A stretch of DNA of 64,000 nt from Pedobacter steynii. GTDB taxonomy: Bacteria; Bacteroidota; Bacteroidia; Sphingobacteriales; Sphingobacteriaceae. Below are positions 25,672 to 34,239 of the stretch, piece after piece. The stretch is taken from NCBI RefSeq assembly GCF_001721645.1, contig NZ_CP017141.1, positions 1,550,001 through 1,614,000 on the forward strand, in the 5' to 3' direction. Position 1 is the first letter of the stretch. Every line of letters starts with the position of its first letter. Both the position numbers and the translations under genes were made by a program. The notes beneath the pieces were generated by a model. The model did no database searches, had not been told where the DNA came from, and was given only the letters and a program-made list of their open reading frames with translations.

Positions 25672-26547
25672 TTATTCCTCTAAATATCCGAATTTCCCCT
25701 GGTTATAATCGGCAATTGCCTGTTGAATTTCTTCTGGTTTATTCATTAAGAAAGGACCATATTGAGCAATGGGCTCGTTGATTGGCTCCCCGCTTAAAAC
25801 AAGGACTGTGCTGTCTGTCAGTGCTTCAACTTCAATCTGCTCTCCTTCATTTTTAAAATGAACCAGCTGATCCGTCTTTGCCACTTCTTTATCGTTGACC
25901 TTGATCTCTCCTTCAATAACCACAAATGCGGTATTGTAAGCGGAAGGAAAACTAAAGAGAGTTTTTCCATTTTTATTCAGTCGGAGGTTGTATACATGCA
26001 TGGGCGTAAAAGTGCTTGCAGAGCCTTTTGTACCTTCATATTCCCCCGCTATTACTTCCACTAACCCTGCTTCGTTTGCCAACTGATGTTTGGCCAGCGT
26101 ACGCTGACAGAGTGCCTGATATTTAGGCTTACTCATTTTATCCTTTGCCGGTAAATTCACCCAGAGCTGAACCATTTGAAATGGGCCACCTTTTTTGCTG
26201 AAGGCTTCTTCATGGTACTCTTTATGCAGAATCCCGCTTGCAGCTGTCATCCATTGTACATCGCCGGGCTGGATTACCCCACTATTTCCTGCGCTGTCAT
26301 GATGGGCAACGGCCCCGTGATAGGCAATGGTAACGGTTTCGAAACCCCGGTGAGGATGTACCCCAACCCCTCTCGGTTCATTACGTGCAGAGAACGCTAT
26401 TTTCGAATTGTAATCCAGCATAAAGAAAGGGCTCATTTTAAGCTTGTATCCTTTTGGGAAAAAGTTATGAACCCGGAATCCATCTCCTACCATATGAGGT
26501 GCCGGCGGGTTTAAAACAGCCGACACCTGTTTAATATTTGCTTCCAT
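25672..26547 (-). CDS. Pirin family protein
   Basis: A 291-residue bicupin of the pirin family; some members oxidise flavonols (quercetin 2,3-dioxygenase activity). The N-terminal cupin carries the metal-site pattern VGVHPHRGFETVTIAYHG and IQPGDVQWMTAASGILHKE, giving two His plus a later His and Glu. The C-terminal cupin (about 175-285) includes NTAFVVIEGEIKVNDKEVAK. I start at MEANIKQVSAVLNPP; an upstream ATG at 26580 adds 11 residues with no family match. It lies 42 bases after the yceI stop on the same strand and may be cotranscribed. Substrate unknown. Confidence 0.9.
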   Translation of the reverse strand: MEANIKQVSAVLNPPAPHMVGDGFRVHNFFPKGYKLKMSPFFMLDYNSKIAFSARNEPRGVGVHPHRGFETVTIAYHGAVAHHDSAGNSGVIQPGDVQWMTAASGILHKEYHEEAFSKKGGPFQMVQLWVNLPAKDKMSKPKYQALCQRTLAKHQLANEAGLVEVIAGEYEGTKGSASTFTPMHVYNLRLNKNGKTLFSFPSAYNTAFVVIEGEIKVNDKEVAKTDQLVHFKNEGEQIEVEALTDSTVLVLSGEPINEPIAQYGPFLMNKPEEIQQAIADYNQGKFGYLEE

Positions 26548-26589
26548 CTTGTCTTTTTTTATGTGCTGACCTGGATGCATGAGTTTTTA

Positions 26590-27120
26590 TCAGGCTTGTT
26601 TTACGAATTGTAATTCGCCTAATATTTTTACTTCCTCACTCACCATTACGCCACCTGTTTCTAATGCTGCATTCCAGGTTAAACCGAAGTCTGTTCTGTT
26701 GATTTTACCATTCAGGGTAAATCCAGCTTTAGTGTTTCCCCATGGATCTGTAGCAATACCACCAAATTCTACATTTAATTTTACCGGTTTGCTGGTTCCT
26801 TTAACATTCAGGTTCCCATGTAAAGTATAGTCATCACCATCTTTGCTCAATGAAGTAGAATCAAATGTGATTTTCGGGAATTTCTCTGCGTCAAAGAAAT
26901 CTCCGCTTTTTAAGTGGTTGTCCCTGTCTTTATTACCCGTATCAATAGAGTCGGTCGCTGCATCAAAAGAAACCTGTGCATTGTGGAAATCATCTGCTTC
27001 AGAAGTTAATGAAGCATTTAATGTTTTTAAGCTACCGGTTACGGTAGTGATCATTAAGTGTTTTACTTTAAATTGTAGTTCACTATGAGTTGGGTCTAAT
27101 GCCCATTGTGTAGTTGCCAT
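26590..27120 (-). CDS. YceI family protein
   Basis: A 176-residue YceI-like lipocalin-fold protein that binds long amphipathic molecules such as polyisoprenoids. It opens WALDPTHSELQFKVKHLMI and contains VSFDAATDSIDTGNKDRDNH followed by LKSGDFFDAEKFPKITFDS, both hallmark blocks. The C-terminus has DFGLTWNAALETGGVMVSEE. There is no signal peptide, so it is probably cytoplasmic, unlike E. coli YceI. Pirin follows on the same strand. A good -7 element lies 36 bases upstream. Confidence 0.94.
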   Translation of the reverse strand: MATTQWALDPTHSELQFKVKHLMITTVTGSLKTLNASLTSEADDFHNAQVSFDAATDSIDTGNKDRDNHLKSGDFFDAEKFPKITFDSTSLSKDGDDYTLHGNLNVKGTSKPVKLNVEFGGIATDPWGNTKAGFTLNGKINRTDFGLTWNAALETGGVMVSEEVKILGELQFVKQA

Positions 27121-27155
27121 AATATTTTTTTAAGTTGTTTTCTTGATTAACAACA

Positions 27156-27163
27156 CAAAATTA
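27156..27163 (-). promoter_or_regulatory. -7 promoter element of the yceI-pirin unit
   Basis: The minus strand reads TAATTTTG here, matching TAnnTTTG, 35 bases before the yceI start codon. I see no well-spaced TTG upstream. The Crp-type regulator gene ends just beyond it. Confidence 0.45.
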
Positions 27164-27206
27164 CGGCAACAATATCAGGCAGACATTGATGTATGGTAAG
27201 AAAGAC

Positions 27207-27794
27207 TTATATCTTAAAATGCTTATGTGCCAGGTCCTTACGAACCCTGCTCAACGACTCTGGTGTGATACCCAGATAAGAAGCGATCATCCATTGTGGA
27301 ACCCTTAGCGTCAGGTTGGGGTAAAGCTGGATAAAGTTCAGGTATCTTTCTTCTGCCGGGGCACTCAACAACATATTGATCCTTTTTTGCATAAACCGAA
27401 TGGAATTATGCAGCATGGTATTGTTGAAATCGTACATACAGGGAACATGCTTTGCCGCATCATCGATAAAAGCTTTAGGCATAACGATCGCCTGTGTTGC
27501 TTCTATTGCATCGATAAAAAACTCTGAGGCTTCATTGAACATCCCGTTACGGTCAGACATCCACCATTGTTCCGGTGCAAACTGGATGATGTGTGTTTTT
27601 CCTTTGGCATCTATAGAATAGCTGCGTAATAATCCATCCAGGACAAAATAACCATGAGGAGAAACTTCTCCTTTCATCAGGATCATTTCATTCTTATCAA
27701 AATTCTTAACCTTAAGCTTCCCCGAGATCAGGTCAAACTGCTCATCTGTTATGGCTACTTTCTTTTGTAAATAGAGTTTGAACTGTTCAATCAT
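27207..27794 (-). CDS. Crp/Fnr family transcriptional regulator
   Basis: A 195-residue regulator with an N-terminal cyclic-nucleotide-binding-like barrel (about 10-120; KVKNFDKNEMILMKGEVSPH, GYFVLDGLLRSYSID) and a short C-terminal winged helix (about 145-195; LRVPQWMIASYLGITPESLS, then RVRKDL). It lacks the conserved phosphate-binding Arg region of true CRP, as in most Bacteroidota proteins of this type, so the effector is unknown. It lies downstream of the small Cys-rich gene with 18 bases between. It could act on the neighbouring yceI or pirin genes, but no operator is proven. Confidence 0.9.
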   Translation of the reverse strand: MIEQFKLYLQKKVAITDEQFDLISGKLKVKNFDKNEMILMKGEVSPHGYFVLDGLLRSYSIDAKGKTHIIQFAPEQWWMSDRNGMFNEASEFFIDAIEATQAIVMPKAFIDDAAKHVPCMYDFNNTMLHNSIRFMQKRINMLLSAPAEERYLNFIQLYPNLTLRVPQWMIASYLGITPESLSRVRKDLAHKHFKI

Positions 27795-27812
27795 AAAGGA
27801 TATAGATGAAAT

Positions 27813-27971
27813 CTATTTCTTGTTAGGTTCTATATTGGGAAAATCTACACCGCATTTACAGTTACTGGCACAGCCCCCGGTTTTGGGAGATAAAGACCGA
27901 TATATCATGCGGCCGATATAAAATATCGCCGCAATAAAAAGAATAACGACTAAAATGGTTTGAGTGTCCAT
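27813..27971 (-). CDS. FeoB-associated Cys-rich membrane protein-like small protein
   Basis: A 52-residue protein with one N-terminal membrane helix (TILVVILFIAAIFYIGRMIY, residues 5-24) followed by a short cytoplasmic tail with a Cys cluster, GGCASNCKCGVDF. This layout matches the family called FeoB-associated Cys-rich membrane protein, often near Fe2+ transporters. No feoA or feoB is in the window, so an iron role is inference. The ATG is at 27971. It lies 18 bases ahead of the Crp-type regulator gene on the same strand. Confidence 0.8.
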   Translation of the reverse strand: MDTQTILVVILFIAAIFYIGRMIYRSLSPKTGGCASNCKCGVDFPNIEPNKK

Positions 27972-28021
27972 ATTACAAAACTAATTAAAGACCGCTTTAG
28001 GCAGGTCTGTTAAATGTAATT

Positions 28022-29209
28022 TTACTTTTCCATCAGGCCAACTGTTCCGCCAACCCAATCAAAATCCTTATTGTAGCGTACGCCAATCATTTTTCCTCTG
28101 CTCAGACGTGCCAGATTAATGCATAGCACCGGTTCTTTCCCTTCTGCCCATAAATACATCAGCCTGATTTCTACCTTAACCCCTCCATCAGGAGCCTGAA
28201 CCACCGGCTCATAATTTACTTTTCTTTGCAAAATCCAGTTTTCGGGGTCTGAAATCTCTTCAATATCCTTCTTTTTTACATCAATAATCACACCCATTCC
28301 TGCAAATGAGAACAGCGGTTTCAGGACGTAATTCTCCAGATCCGAAGGAATGGTGTCCAGCTGATGAAGGAAGAACGTTTCAGGAACAAACTCACTCTTC
28401 AAAAAAGGCATGGTGTATTTGCTGATTCTATAGAACCAGTTTGGATGGGTCACCCATTCGATATCCAGCTCTTCCCTTGGGTCAAAGCTGTCTTTGAACA
28501 GGCCGGTGTTGCTACCAATTTCATCAAATATCAATCGGTTATAAATTCTTTTTAACCTTATTTTCTGACCGTTCTGCTCGTAATAAAGATGCTTTCCCTC
28601 TTTTTTGATATCGCTGAGGCTGAGTATCTTTATGCCCAGGTATTGCGCTGTAACCAGAAAATCAATTGCAGTTTTCTGGTTTGGTGCATCGATATCCATC
28701 AGGGCAACTTCATGGGGCTGATGAGTTCCCAGAATGACTTCTTTGAGTAAGGTAATGTATGCTGCTTCATCTATCCCGTCAAAATAGGGGGTCAGTTGTT
28801 CAGAAAGCGAGTAGGCTTTTTTATAAGTCTCCCCCAGATGAGCCTGAAACCCGTACAGTGAAGGAAAGCCCTGCATTTCAATCAACTTAGGGATAAGGTT
28901 CCCCTGTTCATCCTTACAGATGCCAAAGTCGAATGTTAAAAAGTGGGGTTGTCCATTTTCTGCAGGAACCCTCCAGTTCAGGGGGATAGATTTTTCTGTG
29001 AGTTGCTTAAAATCGGGCTGTTGAATGAGCTTTACAATTTCGGCACCGGCAGCAACCAGCTTTTCTTTTAATGTTTCCGGAATGAATACAGGCGTCTCTG
29101 CAACCCGGAACGGGATCCCGGCAAAACCTTCTTCCAGCTCTTCCAGAAATCCCTTGTATTTTTTCTCAGAAAAATGTTCATTAAATGATGCTCTGTAGCT
29201 GCTAATCAT
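28022..29209 (-). CDS. ATP-grasp-like ligase (second of the amidoligase cluster)
   Basis: A 395-residue protein with the marks of an ATP-grasp ligase in its C-terminal half: NYVLKPLFSFAGMGVIIDVK (nucleotide-binding Lys and glycine loop), WILQRKVNYEPVV, then VEIRLMYLW and LCINLARLSRGKMIGVRYNK for the metal-binding end. The N-terminal half has PKLIEMQGFPSLYGFQ and MDIDAPNQKTAIDF. ATP-grasp enzymes activate a carboxylate and join it to an amine or thiol. The family is diverged and I cannot name a substrate. The gene is last in a minus-strand cluster with two bases to the amidotransferase gene, so they are probably coupled. Confidence 0.72.
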   Translation of the reverse strand: MISSYRASFNEHFSEKKYKGFLEELEEGFAGIPFRVAETPVFIPETLKEKLVAAGAEIVKLIQQPDFKQLTEKSIPLNWRVPAENGQPHFLTFDFGICKDEQGNLIPKLIEMQGFPSLYGFQAHLGETYKKAYSLSEQLTPYFDGIDEAAYITLLKEVILGTHQPHEVALMDIDAPNQKTAIDFLVTAQYLGIKILSLSDIKKEGKHLYYEQNGQKIRLKRIYNRLIFDEIGSNTGLFKDSFDPREELDIEWVTHPNWFYRISKYTMPFLKSEFVPETFFLHQLDTIPSDLENYVLKPLFSFAGMGVIIDVKKKDIEEISDPENWILQRKVNYEPVVQAPDGGVKVEIRLMYLWAEGKEPVLCINLARLSRGKMIGVRYNKDFDWVGGTVGLMEK

Positions 29210-29211
29210 AA

Positions 29212-30045
29212 TTATGCTTCCTGTAAGGCGTTTAAAGCCTCATTTAAAAAGTTGGGTAAAATCACGTTTCTGGTTAGGGTAATCCGGTTTGGATCATCTA
29301 CACTCTCCAGCATATCGAGGTATTTCTCCTCTCCATGATTTTCAATAATTGCTTTTTTCTTGTCTTCCTGCAGCAGGTATAACTTCATGCCAACAGGATC
29401 TGCTTCCGGATGAAATTGTGTTCCTATAATTTCCTTTGTAAACCTGATGGCCATTACACAGCGTTCCAGATCCACATGCGGGCGTTCTTTTTCCAAAGCC
29501 AGGACCTGTGCTTCTGTATTAGAGAAAAAGACATCTTCAGGATTGATCACCTGCCAGTCTCTGCTATCTACGGTATAGAAAGGATTCGGAAGGCCATGGA
29601 ATACCATTTCATCTTCGCCTTCTTCGGTCAGGTAAATAGGGAAAATACCAAAAGCTGTAGAGCGTCTTCTGATCACTTTCCCTACTCCAAATTTCCGACA
29701 GGCCATCTGGAAAGAATGACAGATTAAAAAGGCATGTTTCTTTTGATGTTCATTTGAAGCATTAAAACTTTCAATATCGCCGAGCAGTGCAAAAAAGTCA
29801 TTTTCCCATTTCTGACCTTCTCCATCAAAAGGACTTCCAGGGCCTCCGCTTGAGATATAGATGTCATATCCGATATCCGGGATTTCTCCTTTTTGTCTCA
29901 GATCAAACACCTCATAAGATAACTCAACCGACATTTCTTTCTGATAACGTGACAAGACTTCCTGTATCCCACGCATCCCCTGGTTGGTTACCCCATTGTT
30001 CATATCAATTACGGCGACCCTAATCTTATTTCTATCCCTTATCAT
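29212..30045 (-). CDS. Class I glutamine amidotransferase-like protein
   Basis: A 277-residue protein with a class I glutamine amidotransferase fold. The triad appears intact: C109 (FLICHSFQMACRKFG), H212 and E214 (GTQFHPEADP). The oxyanion strand SSGGPGSPF (65-73) is also present. It resembles the GATase domain of GMP synthase but has no synthetase domain. The nucleophile context CHSFQ differs from the usual CLGHQ. It could release ammonia from glutamine for a partner ligase, or cleave gamma-glutamyl bonds. It lies three bases after the GCS2 gene, and two before the second ATP-grasp gene. Confidence 0.85.
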   Translation of the reverse strand: MIRDRNKIRVAVIDMNNGVTNQGMRGIQEVLSRYQKEMSVELSYEVFDLRQKGEIPDIGYDIYISSGGPGSPFDGEGQKWENDFFALLGDIESFNASNEHQKKHAFLICHSFQMACRKFGVGKVIRRRSTAFGIFPIYLTEEGEDEMVFHGLPNPFYTVDSRDWQVINPEDVFFSNTEAQVLALEKERPHVDLERCVMAIRFTKEIIGTQFHPEADPVGMKLYLLQEDKKKAIIENHGEEKYLDMLESVDDPNRITLTRNVILPNFLNEALNALQEA

Positions 30046-30048
30046 ATT

Positions 30049-31152
30049 CTATTTTGCACCTATTAACGTTTGAGTGGTGATGTAGTCTACCACCGCCTCA
30101 AAGTTACCATTTTGTTCGTAAACAGCCAATTGCCTGTCTGCGCCGGTGCCGTGTTCTAAAATTTTATGGACATAATTGATGTCATCTCTGCAGCCTAATT
30201 CGTCTACTACATCGTCTACGAAGTCCAGTAATTCCAGTACCAGGTTTCTGCAGTTAACCTCCATTTCCTTTCCAAAGTCGATCAGATTTCCATCTATGCC
30301 ATACCTCGCAGCACGCCATTTATTTTCATTGATTAAGGCCCTGGAGTAGCTGATAAATTTCATGTTTTGCAACCTGAGCTTATATAATTTTGCACATAAG
30401 GCCTGGAACAGGGCTACAAAAGCCATCGTCTCATCAATCAGCATCGGACAATCGCAGATGCGGAATTCAATGGTTTCAAAGAAAGGATGTACCCGGATGT
30501 CCCACCAGATCTTTTTGGCGTTGTCAATGCTATTGGTTTTAATCAATAGTTTCACATAGTTATCATAATCTTCGATGCTATTGAAAATATCAGGGATCCC
30601 AGTTCTTGGAAACTTATCAAATATCTTCGTCCGGAAGGATTTATATCCGGTATTTCTGCTTTCCCAGAAAGGAGAATTGGTAGACAAGGCGAAGACATGA
30701 GGCAGGAAATAACGCACCTGGTTTGCAATGTGTATGGCCAGTTCCCTGGATTGAAAACCCACATGTACATGCAGGCCAAAAATCAGGTTTGAACGGGCTG
30801 CTTCCTGCAGTTCGTTTACGATTTCACTGTATCGCGGATGTTCTGTAATCAGTTGTTTCTCCCAATGTGAAAAAGGGTGGGTGCCTGCCGCACCAATCCG
30901 TAAGCCTTGTTCTCCCGCCAGTTGAGAGACGGTATAGCGCAATTGAGAAATCTCTGCACGTGCCTGCTCTGTATTTTTGCAGATTCCTGTACCTACCTCT
31001 ACTACGGCCTGGTGCATCTCTGCCTTTACCTGATCCTTATGTATTTTTTGTGCGGCCTCTACGATCTTTTGATCATGTGAGGTCAATTCGCGTGTTACAG
31101 GATCGACAACCATGTATTCTTCCTCTACACCAAGCGTAAAATCATTCATCAT
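30049..31152 (-). CDS. GCS2/YbdK-type carboxylate-amine ligase
   Basis: A 367-residue member of the glutamate-cysteine ligase 2 (YbdK, COG2170) family of the glutamine-synthetase-like fold. Signatures are FTLGVEEEYMVVDPVTREL, AVVEVGTGICKN, FGLHVHVGFQ and HVFALSTNSPFWESRNTGYK. Such enzymes use ATP to link a carboxylate to an amine; E. coli YbdK has weak glutamate-cysteine ligase activity. The setting among two ATP-grasp proteins, an amidotransferase and an esterase suggests a dedicated pathway and not glutathione synthesis. Start is at MMNDF; the second Met is equally possible. The stop is three bases before the amidotransferase start. Confidence 0.9.
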   Translation of the reverse strand: MMNDFTLGVEEEYMVVDPVTRELTSHDQKIVEAAQKIHKDQVKAEMHQAVVEVGTGICKNTEQARAEISQLRYTVSQLAGEQGLRIGAAGTHPFSHWEKQLITEHPRYSEIVNELQEAARSNLIFGLHVHVGFQSRELAIHIANQVRYFLPHVFALSTNSPFWESRNTGYKSFRTKIFDKFPRTGIPDIFNSIEDYDNYVKLLIKTNSIDNAKKIWWDIRVHPFFETIEFRICDCPMLIDETMAFVALFQALCAKLYKLRLQNMKFISYSRALINENKWRAARYGIDGNLIDFGKEMEVNCRNLVLELLDFVDDVVDELGCRDDINYVHKILEHGTGADRQLAVYEQNGNFEAVVDYITTQTLIGAK

Positions 31153-31179
31153 ATTCTTATTCCCTCTGTTGATCCCTTG

Positions 31180-32292
31180 TTACTTCTTTGCTGTACTTGT
31201 TTTTTTAGCTTTTGCCGGAGCCTTTTTTGCTGGTGCTTTCTTTTCTGCCACCACTTTTGCAGATATTTTCTTTTCTGCTGTCACTTTCGCGGGCGTTTTC
31301 TTCTCCGCTGATGCTTTTGCTGCCGGTTTTGCTTTTCCAATCAATGGAACATGATTCGCCGACGTCCTGATGTATTCTCCCCAGGTCAGGTTATCCTGTC
31401 CGCTTACATGTGATTTTGCACGTTCTATCGCATACCTTGCTGAAGTTTCCACCACCCATTCAAAATTTTCCTCTCCTACACTGGTTACTTCTGCGTCTGG
31501 CGCCGGATTGCAAAAATCAATGGCATAAGGAATGCCGTCGCGTACTGCAAACTCTACGGTATTGAAATCGTACCCCAGGTATTGGTTCAGTTGTAAGACA
31601 TAATCATGGATGGTTTGTAGTAATTTTTCGCTGGAAGGGCCTTTTTCCACTACATAACGCAGGTGTGCAGGGTTTCTGGGTTCATATTGCATGATTCTCA
31701 CATATTTTCCACCGATACAATAACACCTGAAATATTCATCGAATTCAATTTCTTCCTGAAGCATCATCACCGTTTGTTTGGTCTGGCTGTGCTTTTCGAA
31801 GAAATCTTCTTTATCATGCAGCTTGTAGACTTCTTTCCATCCGCCGCCATCAAAAGGTTTCATGTAGGCCGGGAAACCGGTATATTCAAAGATTCCGTCC
31901 CAATCCATAGGGAAGGCGAGGTTGCTGAACGATTTGTCTGTGGTGTCATCAGGCTGATCATAAGAAGGGATCAGGGCTGTTTTAGGCACCGGTACTCCAA
32001 GTTTGACTGCTAAAGCATTGTTGAAAAACTTTTCATCAGCGCTCCACCAGAATGGGTTATTGATGACTGCCGTTCCCGTTATTGCCGCATTCTTTAACGC
32101 TGCACGATAAAAGGGAACATCCTGCGAAATCCGGTCAATAATGACATCGTAGCCCAGGGGTTCCGACTGAAATATTTTATCAATGCTCACGAACTCTGCT
32201 ACGATATCTTTTCCAGCAATTTCATTTACACGTTTTACAAAGGCTTCTGGAAAAGATCTTTCCATACCGAATAAGATTCCGATTTTTTTCAT
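31180..32292 (-). CDS. ATP-grasp (RimK-like) ligase with Lys/Ala-rich tail
   Basis: A 370-residue ATP-grasp protein. The N-terminal domain starts KKIGILFGMERSFPEAFVKR. The catalytic part has FPAYMKPFDGGGWKEVYKL (ATP-binding Lys and glycine loop), MLQEEIEFDEYFRCYCIG and the metal-binding IDFCNPAPDAEVTSVGE near residue 270. Residues 319-370 form a tail of Lys, Ala and Pro with a repeated unit close to AEKKxPAKV (three copies), like the tails of bacterial histone-H1-like proteins. RimK-type enzymes add amino acids to peptides or proteins. The product here is unknown. It lies upstream of the GCS2 gene by 27 bases. Confidence 0.85.
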   Translation of the reverse strand: MKKIGILFGMERSFPEAFVKRVNEIAGKDIVAEFVSIDKIFQSEPLGYDVIIDRISQDVPFYRAALKNAAITGTAVINNPFWWSADEKFFNNALAVKLGVPVPKTALIPSYDQPDDTTDKSFSNLAFPMDWDGIFEYTGFPAYMKPFDGGGWKEVYKLHDKEDFFEKHSQTKQTVMMLQEEIEFDEYFRCYCIGGKYVRIMQYEPRNPAHLRYVVEKGPSSEKLLQTIHDYVLQLNQYLGYDFNTVEFAVRDGIPYAIDFCNPAPDAEVTSVGEENFEWVVETSARYAIERAKSHVSGQDNLTWGEYIRTSANHVPLIGKAKPAAKASAEKKTPAKVTAEKKISAKVVAEKKAPAKKAPAKAKKTSTAKK

Positions 32293-32523
32293 TTGTTTAT
32301 ATTTTTCAAGGGTAATAGGTTGTTCACTATCTTATTTTAAATCTGGTTTATGTTACTGTTCTCTGGCCTCCTACGTAGGTTTTACCCTGCAAGGTTATCG
32401 GTGTTTTCCTGTTCTTTTTTGGTTTTGTTTTCGAATCCCCTATGATTCTGATTGTATTTTACTTCCAATATAATGCTGAAACAACAAAAGCGGCTTAATG
32501 TTCTGATAAATTGTACTTTATGT

Positions 32524-33228
32524 TTACAATTTTGACAGGTACTCCGGGAACATTTGCCGCCATATGGGCCAGTCATGATCTGCATTTTGCCGTACATCGA
32601 GCCAATGTCCGATCCCTTTTTCCGTTAAAATACGGGAGAGCCTTTCATTGTCTCCTCGGCACATATCCCGGTCTGATGTTCCTAAAATTATTTTCATGTT
32701 CCAGAGCTCGCTGTTCTGGTCGTGGGGCAGGTAATCTACCGGATTATTGAAATAAACATCATCATTGTAAAAACCGTCCAGTTGTCCGCGGATGTCAAAA
32801 GCCCCGCTCATGCTAAACATATGGCTCACGAGCCAGGGATGCCTGAAAGCGAAATTTGCAGCATGGTACCCTCCGAAACTACAGCCCGCTGTAATAATTT
32901 TATCATGTCCTGTTTCGTGTCTTGCCATAGAAGAAACTTCCTCCAGCAATAACTGATCATACCAGATGTGGTTTTTTACCCGGTCTGCAGGAGGAACATC
33001 TTTATTATACCAGCTTTGTTTATCGATGCTGTCTACACAGTAAATCTTAACTTTTCCCTCGTCTATAAAGTGTTGTACAGATTCGATTAATTTGAAATCT
33101 TTATTCTCGAAATACCTCCCCATACTGGTCGGAAAGAGTAGTATCGGATAACCACTTTGCCCGAAGGTCAATAGCTCAAAATCCGCGCTTAGATTAGGAC
33201 TATACCATTTTTTATACGCTTCAACCAT
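32524..33228 (-). CDS. Esterase-family alpha/beta hydrolase (cluster, minus strand)
   Basis: A 234-residue alpha/beta hydrolase of the putative esterase (esterase D / antigen 85-like) family. It begins VEAYKKWYSPNLSADFELLT with FGQSGYPILLFPTSMGRYFE. The nucleophile elbow reads ITAGCSFGGYHAANFAF, with Ser as expected (GCSFGG). An acid is likely in ILGTSDRDMCRGDN and the His in WLDVRQNADHDWPIWRQM. There is no signal peptide, so it is cytoplasmic. It heads the minus-strand amidoligase cluster, and 231 bases separate it from the first ATP-grasp gene, so it may have its own transcript. Substrate unknown. Confidence 0.87.
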   Translation of the reverse strand: MVEAYKKWYSPNLSADFELLTFGQSGYPILLFPTSMGRYFENKDFKLIESVQHFIDEGKVKIYCVDSIDKQSWYNKDVPPADRVKNHIWYDQLLLEEVSSMARHETGHDKIITAGCSFGGYHAANFAFRHPWLVSHMFSMSGAFDIRGQLDGFYNDDVYFNNPVDYLPHDQNSELWNMKIILGTSDRDMCRGDNERLSRILTEKGIGHWLDVRQNADHDWPIWRQMFPEYLSKL

Positions 33229-33360
33229 ATTGCGAAAATTAGCTGCTTTAAGGTATAAAAAACTATTTTCAAACCCAAAGGAATATTTGCATTTCTTTCT
33301 ATAAATCTGGTCGTTAGCTAAAAAATATCAATACTTATGAAGATATTTTCTCAAGAATAG

Positions 33361-33368
33361 TACCTTTG
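33361..33368 (+). promoter_or_regulatory. -7 promoter element of the plus-strand esterase
   Basis: TACCTTTG matches TAnnTTTG, 35 bases before the start codon at 33404. No TTG stands at the usual distance. The 175-base gap between the two diverging esterase genes is the likely control region of the cluster. Confidence 0.4.
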
Positions 33369-33403
33369 CAAACTATTTGTGAGAAAGGGGAAATTGCCGC
33401 ATT

Positions 33404-34228
33404 ATGTATACTACCATGTTACTTCCGGAAGTGATCAGAACTAAAAACATCATCAAATCATCCAGTTTAAAAAGAGAAGTAGAGCTTGAAATCTTTACGC
33501 CTGATAATCTATTGGGAAATGAGACCTTAAACCTGTTGATTTTAAATGATGGTCAGGATGTAGAGGGATTGGAACTGGAATCCACTTTGAACAATTTGTA
33601 TGGTGCCCATAAAATTGAACCGCTGATTGTGGTTGCTGTAAAAGCTTCCAAAGATCGTGTTCAGGAATATGGAGTTGCCGGTGTTCCGGATTTTCTGGGT
33701 AGGGGCAGCATGGCGGTTTCTTATACTGATTTCATCATCAGTGAGCTGATTCCTTTCGTGCAAGGCGAGGTGGCTATGCCTATAAACGGGAAACGAGCTT
33801 TCGCCGGATGTTCTCTGGGTGGGCTTACTGCATTTGATATTGCCTGGAATAACGACAATTATTTTGATGCGGTAGGGGTGTTTTCCGGATCATTCTGGTG
33901 GCGGAAAAAAGACCTGAAGGACGGGTATACCGATGATGATCGCATTCTTCATGAGATGATCAGACAAACCAGCGGAAAACCGGCGCTTAAATTCTGGCTG
34001 ATGACCGGGACCGAAGATGAGACTGCCGACAGGAACCGCAATTATATCATAGATTCTATTGATGATACCATTGATGTGATCAAGGTCCTGATGGAAAAGG
34101 GATATGAGCGTCCGGAGGATATTGCCTATTATGAAATGGTGGGAGGTAAGCATGAAGTGCCAACCTGGTCTAAAGCAATGCCTGCATTTCTGATCTGGGC
34201 TTTTGGCCGGAAGACCTACACGTTGTAA
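33404..34228 (+). CDS. Esterase-family alpha/beta hydrolase (cluster, plus strand)
   Basis: A 274-residue alpha/beta hydrolase of the Fes/esterase D type. The early strand reads LLILNDGQDVEGLELESTLN, and the nucleophile elbow is RAFAGCSLGGLTAFDIAW. The likely acid is in FWLMTGTEDETADRNRNYI and the His in VGGKHEVPTWSKAMPAFLIW. No signal peptide is seen. It diverges from the minus-strand esterase, with which it shares the family but little obvious identity. Both probably belong to the amidoligase cluster, one option being removal of an ester or amide group from an intermediate. The stop is 11 bases from the convergent oxidoreductase-like gene. Confidence 0.87.
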   Translation: MYTTMLLPEVIRTKNIIKSSSLKREVELEIFTPDNLLGNETLNLLILNDGQDVEGLELESTLNNLYGAHKIEPLIVVAVKASKDRVQEYGVAGVPDFLGRGSMAVSYTDFIISELIPFVQGEVAMPINGKRAFAGCSLGGLTAFDIAWNNDNYFDAVGVFSGSFWWRKKDLKDGYTDDDRILHEMIRQTSGKPALKFWLMTGTEDETADRNRNYIIDSIDDTIDVIKVLMEKGYERPEDIAYYEMVGGKHEVPTWSKAMPAFLIWAFGRKTYTL

Positions 34229-34239
34229 TCAGGAACTGT

